Positions 50,497 to 58,404 of a stretch of 64,000 nucleotides of DNA are shown piece after piece. Within the stretch, counting starts at the first letter, position 1. Every line of letters starts with the position of its first letter. Source of the DNA: an uncultured Alphaproteobacteria bacterium (lineage in GTDB: Bacteria; Pseudomonadota; Alphaproteobacteria; HIMB59). The DNA is taken from positions 1 to 64,000 of the forward strand of contig CACGPP010000004.1 in NCBI GenBank assembly GCA_902574995.1. Reading direction: 5' to 3'. Made by a program: the position numbers and the translations under genes. The notes under the pieces are model-generated. The model was not told the origin of the DNA and ran no database searches. It worked only from the letters and a program-made list of their open reading frames with translations.

Positions 50497-51693
50497 ATGA
50501 TTGATTATATACAGTTATTCAAAGATAGAAATCTATTCAATCAATGCACTAATGAAATAGAACTTAATAATTTACTCAATAAGAAAAAAATTATTTTTTA
50601 TATTGGATTTGATGCTACAGCTGATGCGTTACATGCTGGTAGTCTTGTACAATTAAGAGCTATTAAGACTCTAATCAAACATGGTCATCAGGCAATAGTA
50701 CTATTAGGTGGAGGCACAACAAAAATTGGTGACCCCTCTGGCAAAGATGCCTCAAGACAAATTTTAACTTACGAAACAATCCAAAAAAATATTGAGAATT
50801 TTAAAAGAATATTTGAACATTATTTTAGAGATTTCAAAGAAAATATAAAATTTATAAATAATGATCAATGGCTTGATAAATTAAACTACATAGAGTTATT
50901 GAGAGATTTGGGAAGTCAAGTCTCAATCAATCGAATGCTTACATTTGAGAGTGTTAAAGAGAGACTTAAAAGAGAGCAATCATTATCATTTTTGGAATTT
51001 AATTACATGATACTTCAAAGTTATGATTTTCTTCACTTAAATAAACATGAAAATTGCGAGTTGCAAATTGGTGGCTCGGATCAATGGGGTAATATCGTTT
51101 TGGGTATGGAAATTATATCAAAAATAAACAAAAAGGATGCTTTTGGTCTAACTACACCTCTTTTAACTACCTCTACGGGTAATAAGATGGGCAAGACCGA
51201 GCAAGGCGCTGTCTGGATAGATCAAAATAAATACAGTTCTTACGATTTCTATCAGTATTGGAGAAATGTGGACGATAATGATGTGGAAAAACTATTGCTT
51301 ATTTTTAGTGATTTAGACAAAGAAGAAATAAAAATATTAATTAAAGAAGATATCAATAATGCGAAAAAAAAATTAGCATATTTAGTGACAACAGATTGTC
51401 ACTCAGAAAACTCAGCACAAGAGGCTGAAGAAAAAGCAAGATCAATTTTTGAAAATAATTCTTACGACAATATTGATGAAATTATCTTTAAAATAGACTC
51501 AAAACTCATAGATACACTAACATCCAATAGTACGGTCTCATCAAAATCTGAAGCAAAAAGGCTAATTGAGGGTGGTGGTATAAAGATTGACGACGACCAA
51601 ATTAACGATATTAATCTTACGATTGATAAGTCTTATAACGGAAAAACACTCAAGATTGGTAAAAAAAAATATTTTAAAATTATTGTTAAGTAA
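50497..51693 (+). CDS. tyrS: Tyrosyl-tRNA synthetase
   Basis: Charges tRNA-Tyr. The first class I signature is DATADALHAGSLVQL (HAGS), and the second GNKMGKTEQGAVW. QIGGSDQWGNI contacts tyrosine. The C-terminal S4 domain is visible from about residue 335 (SSKSEAKRLIEGGGIKIDD). The length of 398 is standard for the TyrS class found in alphaproteobacteria. Its end overlaps the convergent hydrolase gene by 8 bases. Confidence 0.96.
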   Translation: MIDYIQLFKDRNLFNQCTNEIELNNLLNKKKIIFYIGFDATADALHAGSLVQLRAIKTLIKHGHQAIVLLGGGTTKIGDPSGKDASRQILTYETIQKNIENFKRIFEHYFRDFKENIKFINNDQWLDKLNYIELLRDLGSQVSINRMLTFESVKERLKREQSLSFLEFNYMILQSYDFLHLNKHENCELQIGGSDQWGNIVLGMEIISKINKKDAFGLTTPLLTTSTGNKMGKTEQGAVWIDQNKYSSYDFYQYWRNVDDNDVEKLLLIFSDLDKEEIKILIKEDINNAKKKLAYLVTTDCHSENSAQEAEEKARSIFENNSYDNIDEIIFKIDSKLIDTLTSNSTVSSKSEAKRLIEGGGIKIDDDQINDINLTIDKSYNGKTLKIGKKKYFKIIVK

Positions 51694-52702
51694 CCAATAT
51701 ATCTTTTATAGCATCATTAACGAAATTTAAATCATCTTTGGACTTACCTGCTCCAGCATAATGACCGTAGCTTGAAGGAATGATACGTAATTCACCATTT
51801 TTAATATTTTTTAATTCAATTTCATTATCCTCTGGGGGGAAGTATAAATCATTTTTACCTGGCATTAAAATACATCGCGCAGTAATAGAGTTAAGAGCTT
51901 TATCAAATTGATTGTTAAATTTATTATTGTTGCTAATGTCATGCTCTTGCCAAGTTCTTATCATCGCTAATAAATCATTTGCATCCTTCCGATAATAAAT
52001 TCTATTCCAAAGTTTATCCAAAACCTCTTTTGCATCTTTGTAACCATCATCGATATATTTTTTTTCCCTAAACCAGTCTTGCCCATGCGCCCATCCTGCC
52101 CATACTCTGGCCATTGTTGTTTTTCCATTTTGAGGTTGTTTTTCATAATTTCCAGAATTCCAGTTTGGATCTGAAGTCAAAGCAGCATATACACCCTCTA
52201 AAAATACATATGTATGCTCTGTGGTTTTAGCATGACCACACATAGAAATCATATTTTCTACCATTTCTGGAAAATATGACGCCCACTGAAATGCTTGTTG
52301 TCCTCCCATAGACCAACCTATAACTAATTTAATTTTTTCTATGTTGAATATTTCTTTTAAAAGTAAATATTGGGCTTGTACATTGTCATATATTGTAATT
52401 AAAGGAAAATTTGGACCATTATATGGCTTTTCTGCGTTACTTGGTGATGAAGAAACACCATTACAAAACATATTTGGAATAATGATGAAATATTTATCTG
52501 GATCTATAGGAAAATTATTACCAATCAGATATCCTTGCTCTAGATGTGTGCCAGCATACCTAGTGGGAAATAAAATTACGTTTGATTTTTCAGAATTTAG
52601 TTTCCCAAATGCTAAATAATTTAATTGTAAATCTATTATGTCACCTGATTTTAATTTGAAATTATTTAATTGGTATTTATGAAGTTCCTCTTTACTAATC
52701 AA
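51686..52702 (-). CDS. MetX-like alpha/beta hydrolase (homoserine acetyltransferase family)
   Basis: 338 residues of the homoserine O-acetyltransferase fold. The nucleophile is Ser131 in IGWSMGGQQAFQW, the acid is in MPGKNDLYFPPED, and the histidine is in SYGHYAGAG. FPTRYAGTHLEQGYLIG and FIIIPNMFCNGVSSSPSN resemble MetX oxyanion regions, but the canonical homoserine-binding residues cannot be confirmed. It starts right at the end of the GS-like gene (52703), so the two are one operon. It may be an acyltransferase or an amide/ester hydrolase of the ligase product. Confidence 0.72.
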   Translation of the reverse strand: MISKEELHKYQLNNFKLKSGDIIDLQLNYLAFGKLNSEKSNVILFPTRYAGTHLEQGYLIGNNFPIDPDKYFIIIPNMFCNGVSSSPSNAEKPYNGPNFPLITIYDNVQAQYLLLKEIFNIEKIKLVIGWSMGGQQAFQWASYFPEMVENMISMCGHAKTTEHTYVFLEGVYAALTSDPNWNSGNYEKQPQNGKTTMARVWAGWAHGQDWFREKKYIDDGYKDAKEVLDKLWNRIYYRKDANDLLAMIRTWQEHDISNNNKFNNQFDKALNSITARCILMPGKNDLYFPPEDNEIELKNIKNGELRIIPSSYGHYAGAGKSKDDLNFVNDAIKDILVT

Positions 52703-54100
52703 TTAAAATAACTTTAGATATTCTTTGATTTCCCAATCAGTTGTAGTTGTATGATATCTAGACCACTCATCATATTTATATCCAATAAAATTATTTATCA
52801 TTGCCTCAGAAAAAACTTTTTTAATTAATTTATCAGCGGCAAAAGCGTCTACTGCCTCTAATAAATTTCTTGGTAATGTAGTTACCTCTTTTTTTTCTTT
52901 CTCAGTCAAATCATAAAGACTTTTATTAGTTGGTTTTGGGGGCTTCATTTTTTTGTCGATACCCTCTGTAACAGCTGCTGCTAATAAAGAGAAAGTTAAA
53001 TAAGGATTTTGAGTTAAATCAGACGCCCTATTTTCTATACAATATCTATTTTGTGGTAGTCTTATCATAGCTGATCTATTATTACTGCCGTATGTCATGT
53101 GTGTAGGGGCCCATGTATGACGACCACCATCAAGGCCCTCAACTGTAGGAACAAATCCGTTATATGAGTTAACAGTTGGGCAGGCTAGCGCTGTAATCGC
53201 TGCTCCATGTTTTAAAATTCCAGCCACAGCATTATAGGCTTTATCAGAGAAATTATTTCCATTCTTATATATGTTATTATTTTTCTTTTTAATTGATGCC
53301 ACACTATGATTGATGTGAGCACCTGCTCTCCAATCACTAATAGTTGTCTTTGGCATAAATGATACAAAATATCCATATTTTTTTGCAACTTCCTTGAGTA
53401 ACACTCTTAAAAATACAAATCTATCAGCCATCCCTAAAATGTCTGTGTAACCAAAATCTAATTCATACTGGCCATATGCGCCCTCTGCAACTACGTCATG
53501 GAGATCCCATTTCAAATCATTATTTAAAATATCTATTATTTCTTTTAAAAAATGCATTCCATCTATTGAGTACTCTGAGTCATACCCAAAAGCTTGTCTT
53601 CTCAAGTTTATAGGATCTCTATCAATCGCCTTAACTGGTTTATCACCCTCCCACTTCATTAAAAAAAATTCAGGTTCGATACCAACAAAAAATTTCAAGT
53701 CAGATTTAGCGCTTTCCTTTATTTGTTTTTTTAACGTCATTCTTGGGCAAACATCGTAAGGTTTGTCATTCCAATATAAATCTGCAAAAACCCATGCACA
53801 TGTTTTATCCCATGGACATATAACAAGACTATCCAAATCTGGCACAGGGATTTGATCATTATCTGCTGGAGTTAATTCTGGAACAAAGGAAACAGAATGA
53901 ACAGCAAATTGAGGGCCTTTACCCATACAAAGATCCTCAAAATCAGATATAGGCATAGGCTTAGTTTTTGGACTACCCAGAAAATCAATCCAATTAGAAT
54001 AAATGTATTTTACGCCTTTTTTTTCTAAATCCTTTTTTATTTTTCTAACTTTTTTTACATCAGGTAAGGCGTCTTTAAAATTTTCAAAATATTGACTCAA
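52703..54100 (-). CDS. Glutamine-synthetase-family ligase, uncharacterised branch
   Basis: A 465-residue GS-fold enzyme. The N-terminal beta-grasp part (KKGVKYIYSNWIDFLGSPKTKPMP) and catalytic segments FFVGIEPEFFLM, GAYGQYELDF, AGAHINHS, NNRSAMIRLP and CIENRASDLTQNPYL keep the metal, glutamate and ATP ligands. It is not close to GlnA and lacks the standard adenylylation peptide, although NKSLYDLTEKE occupies a similar place. It begins with TTG at 54100 after a strong AGGAGGAG. The partner gene is the MetX-like hydrolase downstream. It likely ligates glutamate, or a related acid, to an amine. Confidence 0.78.
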   Translation of the reverse strand: MSQYFENFKDALPDVKKVRKIKKDLEKKGVKYIYSNWIDFLGSPKTKPMPISDFEDLCMGKGPQFAVHSVSFVPELTPADNDQIPVPDLDSLVICPWDKTCAWVFADLYWNDKPYDVCPRMTLKKQIKESAKSDLKFFVGIEPEFFLMKWEGDKPVKAIDRDPINLRRQAFGYDSEYSIDGMHFLKEIIDILNNDLKWDLHDVVAEGAYGQYELDFGYTDILGMADRFVFLRVLLKEVAKKYGYFVSFMPKTTISDWRAGAHINHSVASIKKKNNNIYKNGNNFSDKAYNAVAGILKHGAAITALACPTVNSYNGFVPTVEGLDGGRHTWAPTHMTYGSNNRSAMIRLPQNRYCIENRASDLTQNPYLTFSLLAAAVTEGIDKKMKPPKPTNKSLYDLTEKEKKEVTTLPRNLLEAVDAFAADKLIKKVFSEAMINNFIGYKYDEWSRYHTTTTDWEIKEYLKLF

Positions 54101-54176
54101 GTTAGTCTCCTCCTAAAATTTAAATCTTATCGAATTGAAATTATATGACCATAATATAAAATTACTACTTCAAATT

Positions 54177-54422
54177 ATGAATATTGATTACTTTAAAAAA
54201 TCATGGATTAAATTTTACAAAAGAGGCTTTATGATGGGATTTTTTGTTTTAACTTTTATACTCACTGTTGATCAGTTTTTACAGACACCACTTTTTTTTA
54301 GTAAGATTACAGATATAAAAGTATTTATGTTCATTATATCCACTATTTTTTTTGCAGCAGTTTTTTGTGGTCTTTTAGCAGTGATTTTTTTATCACTAAT
54401 TATGATCGCTACTAAAAAATAA
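54177..54422 (+). CDS. Small two-helix membrane protein, unknown
   Basis: 81 residues from the ATG at 54177 (MNIDYFKKSWIKFYKRGFMMGF); a TTG at 54135 would add 14. A basic N-terminus (K, R-rich, inside) leads into helix one, about residues 19-35, then a short loop (QTPLFFSKITDIK) and helix two, about residues 49-77, ending KK. No relatives are recognised. It lies divergent from the GS-like gene and convergent with the amidotransferase gene (no gap). It could be a regulator or assembly factor, but nothing in the sequence says so. Confidence 0.6.
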   Translation: MNIDYFKKSWIKFYKRGFMMGFFVLTFILTVDQFLQTPLFFSKITDIKVFMFIISTIFFAAVFCGLLAVIFLSLIMIATKK

Positions 54423-55163
54423 TTATAATTTAATATTTTCTAACCAATTCAGTAATTCAAGTTCTCTATTAAATTGATCTTCATTTTCAAAACTTTGTAA
54501 TTTATTTAATAATGCTTCAAATTCATTTTCACTCATAATCTTTAAATAATTTCTTTTCCAATAACTCATTAATTTACCGATATAGTTGTATGGTAGTTCT
54601 GGATGATATTGAGTACAAAATATGTTTTGTTTTTTATGACAGATGGATTGAATAGAATGATTATTCTCAGAAATTATGTCAAAGTCCTTGGGAAGAGTTT
54701 CTAAACTATCGTAATGATGACCAGGGGCAGTAAATAAATTTTTTTTATTTTTATAAACAAAATGATTTTTTATAATTTTTATTTTTTCAGAATATCCAAA
54801 CTCTGGACTCATAGAACTTGATATTTTTCCTCCAAATGCTGTTACAGCCACTTGAAGACCCCAACAACTTCCCCAAATTGGTCTTTCTAGAGTTGCTATT
54901 CTATCAAATATCTTCAACTGATTTTTATTGTGATCATTGTCATCATAAATATTACCGAGACCTCCGGTCCATAAAAAGGCATCGTAATCTTCAAAACTAA
55001 ATTTATTTACATCCTCAATGTAAGGTTTATAAACCGAGATATTTGAGAGGGGATTTTGCTTTTTAATAATTTCTTCAAAAAAACTATATTGATAAGAAGA
55101 ATTTGATTTAACATGTTCATTATCATGGTTTTGATCCATGCCACTGATAATTAGTAAATTCAA
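54423..55163 (-). CDS. Class I glutamine amidotransferase
   Basis: 246 residues of the GATase1 fold, stand-alone. The triad is Cys100 (WGSCWGLQVA), His187 and Glu189 (CTQYHPEL). AFLWTGGLGNIYDD is the N-terminal loop, and APGHHYDSLETLP is a characteristic central motif of GMP-synthase-like amidotransferases. It could release ammonia from glutamine or hydrolyse a gamma-glutamyl amide, as PuuD does. It is the fourth gene of a minus-strand run with amt and two tiny proteins. Confidence 0.82.
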   Translation of the reverse strand: MNLLIISGMDQNHDNEHVKSNSSYQYSFFEEIIKKQNPLSNISVYKPYIEDVNKFSFEDYDAFLWTGGLGNIYDDNDHNKNQLKIFDRIATLERPIWGSCWGLQVAVTAFGGKISSSMSPEFGYSEKIKIIKNHFVYKNKKNLFTAPGHHYDSLETLPKDFDIISENNHSIQSICHKKQNIFCTQYHPELPYNYIGKLMSYWKRNYLKIMSENEFEALLNKLQSFENEDQFNRELELLNWLENIKL

Positions 55164-55172
55164 GTTTTCTGT

Positions 55173-55343
55173 TTATTTATGTCTAGAGAATTTCTTTTTT
55201 AAAATCAATTCGTTATCTTTTTTTGCAATTTTTCTTAAAATAAAAATCATAAATGCAATCCAAATAACTGCTGCTATTAGTTTATTTTCAGCTATTGATT
55301 GAATGAGATTTTGAAAAAAGAGATTTGAAGTGTTGTAATCCAT
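55173..55343 (-). CDS. 56-residue single-helix membrane protein in the amt operon
   Basis: A short frame read directly from the sequence: MDYNTSNLFFQNLIQSIAENK, one helix (LIAAVIWIAFMIFILRKIA), then a basic tail (KKDNELILKKKFSRHK). It lies 9 bases before the amidotransferase gene and 41 bases after the 57-residue protein. The ATG follows a strong hairpin (55351-55374) with no clear Shine-Dalgarno of its own. N-out, C-in topology is likely from the basic tail. I recognise no family. Confidence 0.6.
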   Translation of the reverse strand: MDYNTSNLFFQNLIQSIAENKLIAAVIWIAFMIFILRKIAKKDNELILKKKFSRHK

Positions 55344-55350
55344 TTATTAT

Positions 55351-55374
55351 AAGGCGGGGATAATTCCCCGCCTT
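55351..55374. other. Perfect 10-bp GC-rich hairpin inside the amt operon
   Basis: AAGGCGGGGA and TCCCCGCCTT form a perfect 10-bp stem with the four-base loop TAAT. It is much richer in GC than its surroundings. It falls between two same-strand small genes, only 8 bases before the ATG of the second. No T-run follows on the minus strand, so it is not a classical terminator. It may be an mRNA processing or stability element, or a partial attenuator separating amt from the amidotransferase. Confidence 0.7.
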
Positions 55375-55384
55375 AAATTATACA

Positions 55385-55558
55385 TTATTTTGTTTTTTTT
55401 GCAGTATCAGACTCGTGTCTTGCTGTTGCCATAGTGACTAGCACGCATAGAGCAATAACAAAAAGGGTCCAAAATATCAGTGCACCTTCACTGTTGGCAT
55501 AAGTGAAATAAGCGTCCACACCTTCCCAACTATTTTCAGGTCCTGGAAATGTATTCAT
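55385..55558 (-). CDS. 57-residue single-helix membrane protein following amt
   Basis: Translated directly: MNTFPGPENSWEGVDAYFTY, then helix EGALIFWTLFVIALCVLVTMA, then the polar tail TARHESDTAKKTK. A good Shine-Dalgarno (GAAGGAGA) precedes it, 20 bases after the amt stop. The aromatic, acidic N-terminal segment probably faces the periplasm and the basic tail the cytoplasm. It is not a known Amt partner such as PII. Its position suggests an accessory subunit or small regulator of the transporter. Confidence 0.68.
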   Translation of the reverse strand: MNTFPGPENSWEGVDAYFTYANSEGALIFWTLFVIALCVLVTMATARHESDTAKKTK

Positions 55559-55578
55559 ATTTTCTCCTTCCTTATATG

Positions 55579-56856
55579 TTACTGATATGCCTTGAGATTT
55601 AACTCAGCGCTATCAATACCTGCTTTTTGAACTGCATCTGGTACACGTAACCAATTCATCATTTTCATAATGAATGATAAACCATAACCAGGCACAAATC
55701 CTACTAAGAACATGACTATACATCCAACTAACTGTCCACCAAAACTTGTTGGAGGAATATCACCAGATGCTGGATAGCCTGAAGCAAATAATCCCATTGC
55801 AATCACACCCCATATACCGGCAACTCCATGAACAGATATGGCTCCTACTGGATCATCAATCTTGAAAACACTGTGTAACCAATTATTCGCAGGAATAATT
55901 ATCACACCGCCAACAAAACCGAGAACAAAGGCTAATCCTGGATACCAAACATCAAGTCCCGACGCACAGGAGAATATACCTGCAAGACCACCTGACATCA
56001 TCCAGAATGGGTTACCTTTACTCATCCAGAATGCACCAATCATTCCTCCACCTAGACCCATGAGGGTATTGAAAGCGAAAGATGATAGTGTTGCTGGAGC
56101 ACCGTAAATGTTTATCCATCCACCAAACTCTGCACCTGCCCAGATTAAACAACCACCGAGGAATCCGAAGAAACCAACAATAATCATTAAAAGACCAATA
56201 AATGAGAAACGAAGATCATGACCCTCAATCTCATTCGCAGAACCGTCAGCATTGTATTTACCAACTCTAGGTCCTAAGTTTAAGACAACTCCGAAAGCAA
56301 ACCAACCTGCTACCATGTGAACAACACCAGCTGCTCCAACATCATGATATCCGAATTGTGTTACTAACCAACCATCAGGATGCCAGCCCCATGAAGCGGC
56401 TAAGATCCATGCTACAGACCCTAAAACAACAGCCAAGAAAGTAAATGAGCTAATTCTTATTCTCTCAAGAACAGATCCTGAAAAAATAGATGCTGTAGTA
56501 CAAGCAAATAATGTAAATGCTGCCCAGAAAACACCTGTGGCTTGGTCACTTAACATTGGCCCCATAGATACATTCCATGGAGTACCATAACCGTCAAGTG
56601 CTATTGGAGTAAATCCCTCTGGAAATGCAAGATAAATATACCAACCAAATAACCAGAAGGTTGGTATCATAAACGCGAACGCTAAAAGGTTTTTTGTAGC
56701 TGAAGAGACCGCATTTTTAAAACGAGACGATCCTACTTCATACATCAAGAAACCTACGTGAATTGCAATCATTAACGCAGTACACCACCAATAGTAAGCT
56801 TCCATACTGACGTTCGCTTGCATCATCACGTACGATTCAAGTTCTTCAAGTGTCAT
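55579..56856 (-). CDS. amt: Ammonium transporter (divergent Amt/Mep family)
   Basis: Eleven-helix channel for ammonium or a small amine. The twin pore histidines are His180 (AGVVHMVAG) and His343 (DDPVGAISVHGVAGIWG). FACTTASIFSGSVLERI carries the outer gate phenylalanine. The usual helix-1 motif (MTPGLAFFYGG) is replaced by AIHVGFLMYEVGSSRFKNA, so it belongs to a divergent subgroup. A perfect Shine-Dalgarno (AAGGAGG) precedes the ATG. It is divergent from a GS type III gene and heads an operon with two tiny membrane proteins and an amidotransferase. At 425 residues it is normal. Confidence 0.93.
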   Translation of the reverse strand: MTLEELESYVMMQANVSMEAYYWWCTALMIAIHVGFLMYEVGSSRFKNAVSSATKNLLAFAFMIPTFWLFGWYIYLAFPEGFTPIALDGYGTPWNVSMGPMLSDQATGVFWAAFTLFACTTASIFSGSVLERIRISSFTFLAVVLGSVAWILAASWGWHPDGWLVTQFGYHDVGAAGVVHMVAGWFAFGVVLNLGPRVGKYNADGSANEIEGHDLRFSFIGLLMIIVGFFGFLGGCLIWAGAEFGGWINIYGAPATLSSFAFNTLMGLGGGMIGAFWMSKGNPFWMMSGGLAGIFSCASGLDVWYPGLAFVLGFVGGVIIIPANNWLHSVFKIDDPVGAISVHGVAGIWGVIAMGLFASGYPASGDIPPTSFGGQLVGCIVMFLVGFVPGYGLSFIMKMMNWLRVPDAVQKAGIDSAELNLKAYQ

Positions 56857-56881
56857 TATATGACCTCCTTATTAATTATTA

Positions 56882-56908
56882 CTTTTTATTTTTATAAAAA
56901 TAAAAAAG
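56882..56908. repeat. AT-only near-perfect palindrome upstream of amt
   Basis: CTTTTTATTTTTATAAAAATAAAAAAG reads almost identically on both strands and lies 26 bases before the amt ATG, inside the 233-base intergenic region. It could be an intrinsically curved element or a protein site, or merely AT-rich bias. No function is claimed. Confidence 0.4.
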
Positions 56909-57051
56909 AACAGAGAAAAAATCTTTTTACAACTTTTTAGAATCTTCTTTCCTGTACTTTTATGTATTTTACTTTTAATTGACTTAATTATAAAATCAAA
57001 AGAAATTAATTAATGTTAAAAAAAGATTGAGTTCAATTGTTTTTTTAATGG

Positions 57052-57068
57052 TATGCACGATTTGCATA
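57052..57068. promoter_or_regulatory. Palindromic operator candidate upstream of GS type III
   Basis: TATGCA-CGATT-TGCATA is a 17-base dyad with 6-bp arms, 21 bases before the GS ATG and about 195 before the divergent amt ATG. This is the size of a classical dimeric regulator site. It resembles the NtrC half (TGCAC) in part, but spacing differs. A sigma-54 pair (GG-N10-GC) is not present at the correct spacing. Confidence 0.45.
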
Positions 57069-57089
57069 TTCAGATAGAGGAGATATATA

Positions 57090-58397
57090 ATGGCAACTAA
57101 CCTTCACCAATTTGCAAAAAAAAATGGTGTTAAATATTTTTTTGTAAGCTTTGTAGATTTATTTGGAGTGCTCAGATCAAAGCTTGTACCTGCAACAGCT
57201 ATAGATGAAATTCAATCTGAAGGTGCTGGATTTGCTGGTTTTGCAACATGGCTTGATATGTCTCCAGCTGACTCTGATATGTTTGGTATGCCTGATGGTG
57301 ATAGTGTTATCCAGCTTCCCTGGAATAAAGAAATAGCTTGGGTTGCCTCAGATTTGTTTATGGATGGTAAACCAGTAGAAACCTCACCAAGAATAGCCTT
57401 AAAAAGACAAATAGAAAAAGCAGCTAAAAAAAATCTTTATATGAAGTCAGGTGTTGAGTGTGAATTTTTTCTAGTTAATGAAGATGGGACTTCTTTATCA
57501 GATCAAAGGGATACGCAAGCAAAACCATGCTATGACTCCTCTGCATTAATGAGAAGATATGATGTTATTACTGAAATATGTGACTCAATGATCTCACTTG
57601 GATGGAAACCTTACCAAAACGACCATGAGGATGCGAATGGTCAATTTGAAATGAACTGGGATTTTTCAGATTGTTTAGTAACTGCAGATAGACATGCTTT
57701 TTTTAAATTCATGGTCAAATCTATTGCTGAAAAACATTCATTAAGGGCGACTTTCATGCCCAAACCTTTCACAAATTTAACAGGCAATGGATGTCATTGT
57801 CATATTTCTATTTGGGATAAATCTGGCAAAAAAAATATGTTTTTAGATAAAAAAGATGAATTAGGTTTATCCAAAACTGGTTACAATTTCTTAGGTGGAA
57901 TAATGGAAAGTGCGGACAAAATGGCTGCTGTTTTTAATCCAACTGTAAACTCATATAAAAGAATCAACGGTAGTGTTACAACATCAGGTGCAACTTGGTC
58001 ACCAAGTTCGATTACTTGGGCAGGTAACAACAGAACACACATGGTTAGAGTTCCTGGAGCAGGAAGATTTGAATTGAGATTAATGGATGGAGCTACAAAT
58101 CCTTATTTACTTCAAGCAGGTATTTTACTTTTAGGTTTGGACGGTTTAAATAATAAAAGAGACCCTGGTAAAAGATTAGATATTAATATGTACACAGAGG
58201 GTCACAAAGCTGGAAAAGTAAAGAAATTGCCATTAAATCTTCTTGATGCAATACGTGATTTTGATAAATCAAAAATCATTAGAGCAGGTTTTGGTGATGA
58301 TTTAGTTAATAGCTATGTCAAACTAAAAAATCAAGATTGGGGTACTTTTAATAAACACCTTTCTAATTGGGAAAGAGAAACAACTCTAGATTGTTAA
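57090..58397 (+). CDS. Type III-like glutamine synthetase / gamma-glutamylmethylamide synthetase family
   Basis: 435 residues of the GS fold, of the branch named GlnT in rhizobia or GmaS in methylamine users. Markers are KKNGVKYFFVSFVDLFGVLRSKLVP, GAGFAGFATWLDMSPAD, NDHEDANGQFEMNW, TGNGCHCHISIW, NRTHMVRVP and RLMDGATNPYL. It starts at an ATG with a good AGAGGAG site. It would ligate ammonium or methylamine to glutamate; the substrate cannot be told from sequence. Divergent to amt and followed 7 bases later by an unknown gene, it probably works with the transporter and with the mgs-type genes nearby. Confidence 0.85.
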   Translation: MATNLHQFAKKNGVKYFFVSFVDLFGVLRSKLVPATAIDEIQSEGAGFAGFATWLDMSPADSDMFGMPDGDSVIQLPWNKEIAWVASDLFMDGKPVETSPRIALKRQIEKAAKKNLYMKSGVECEFFLVNEDGTSLSDQRDTQAKPCYDSSALMRRYDVITEICDSMISLGWKPYQNDHEDANGQFEMNWDFSDCLVTADRHAFFKFMVKSIAEKHSLRATFMPKPFTNLTGNGCHCHISIWDKSGKKNMFLDKKDELGLSKTGYNFLGGIMESADKMAAVFNPTVNSYKRINGSVTTSGATWSPSSITWAGNNRTHMVRVPGAGRFELRLMDGATNPYLLQAGILLLGLDGLNNKRDPGKRLDINMYTEGHKAGKVKKLPLNLLDAIRDFDKSKIIRAGFGDDLVNSYVKLKNQDWGTFNKHLSNWERETTLDC

Positions 58398-58404
58398 ATT
58401 ATTT

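Noticed and set aside
57050..57066. Sigma-54-like promoter TGG...TTTGCA before the GS III gene
   Set aside because: The GG and GC dinucleotides are 12 bases apart instead of 10, so it does not fit the sigma-54 rule.
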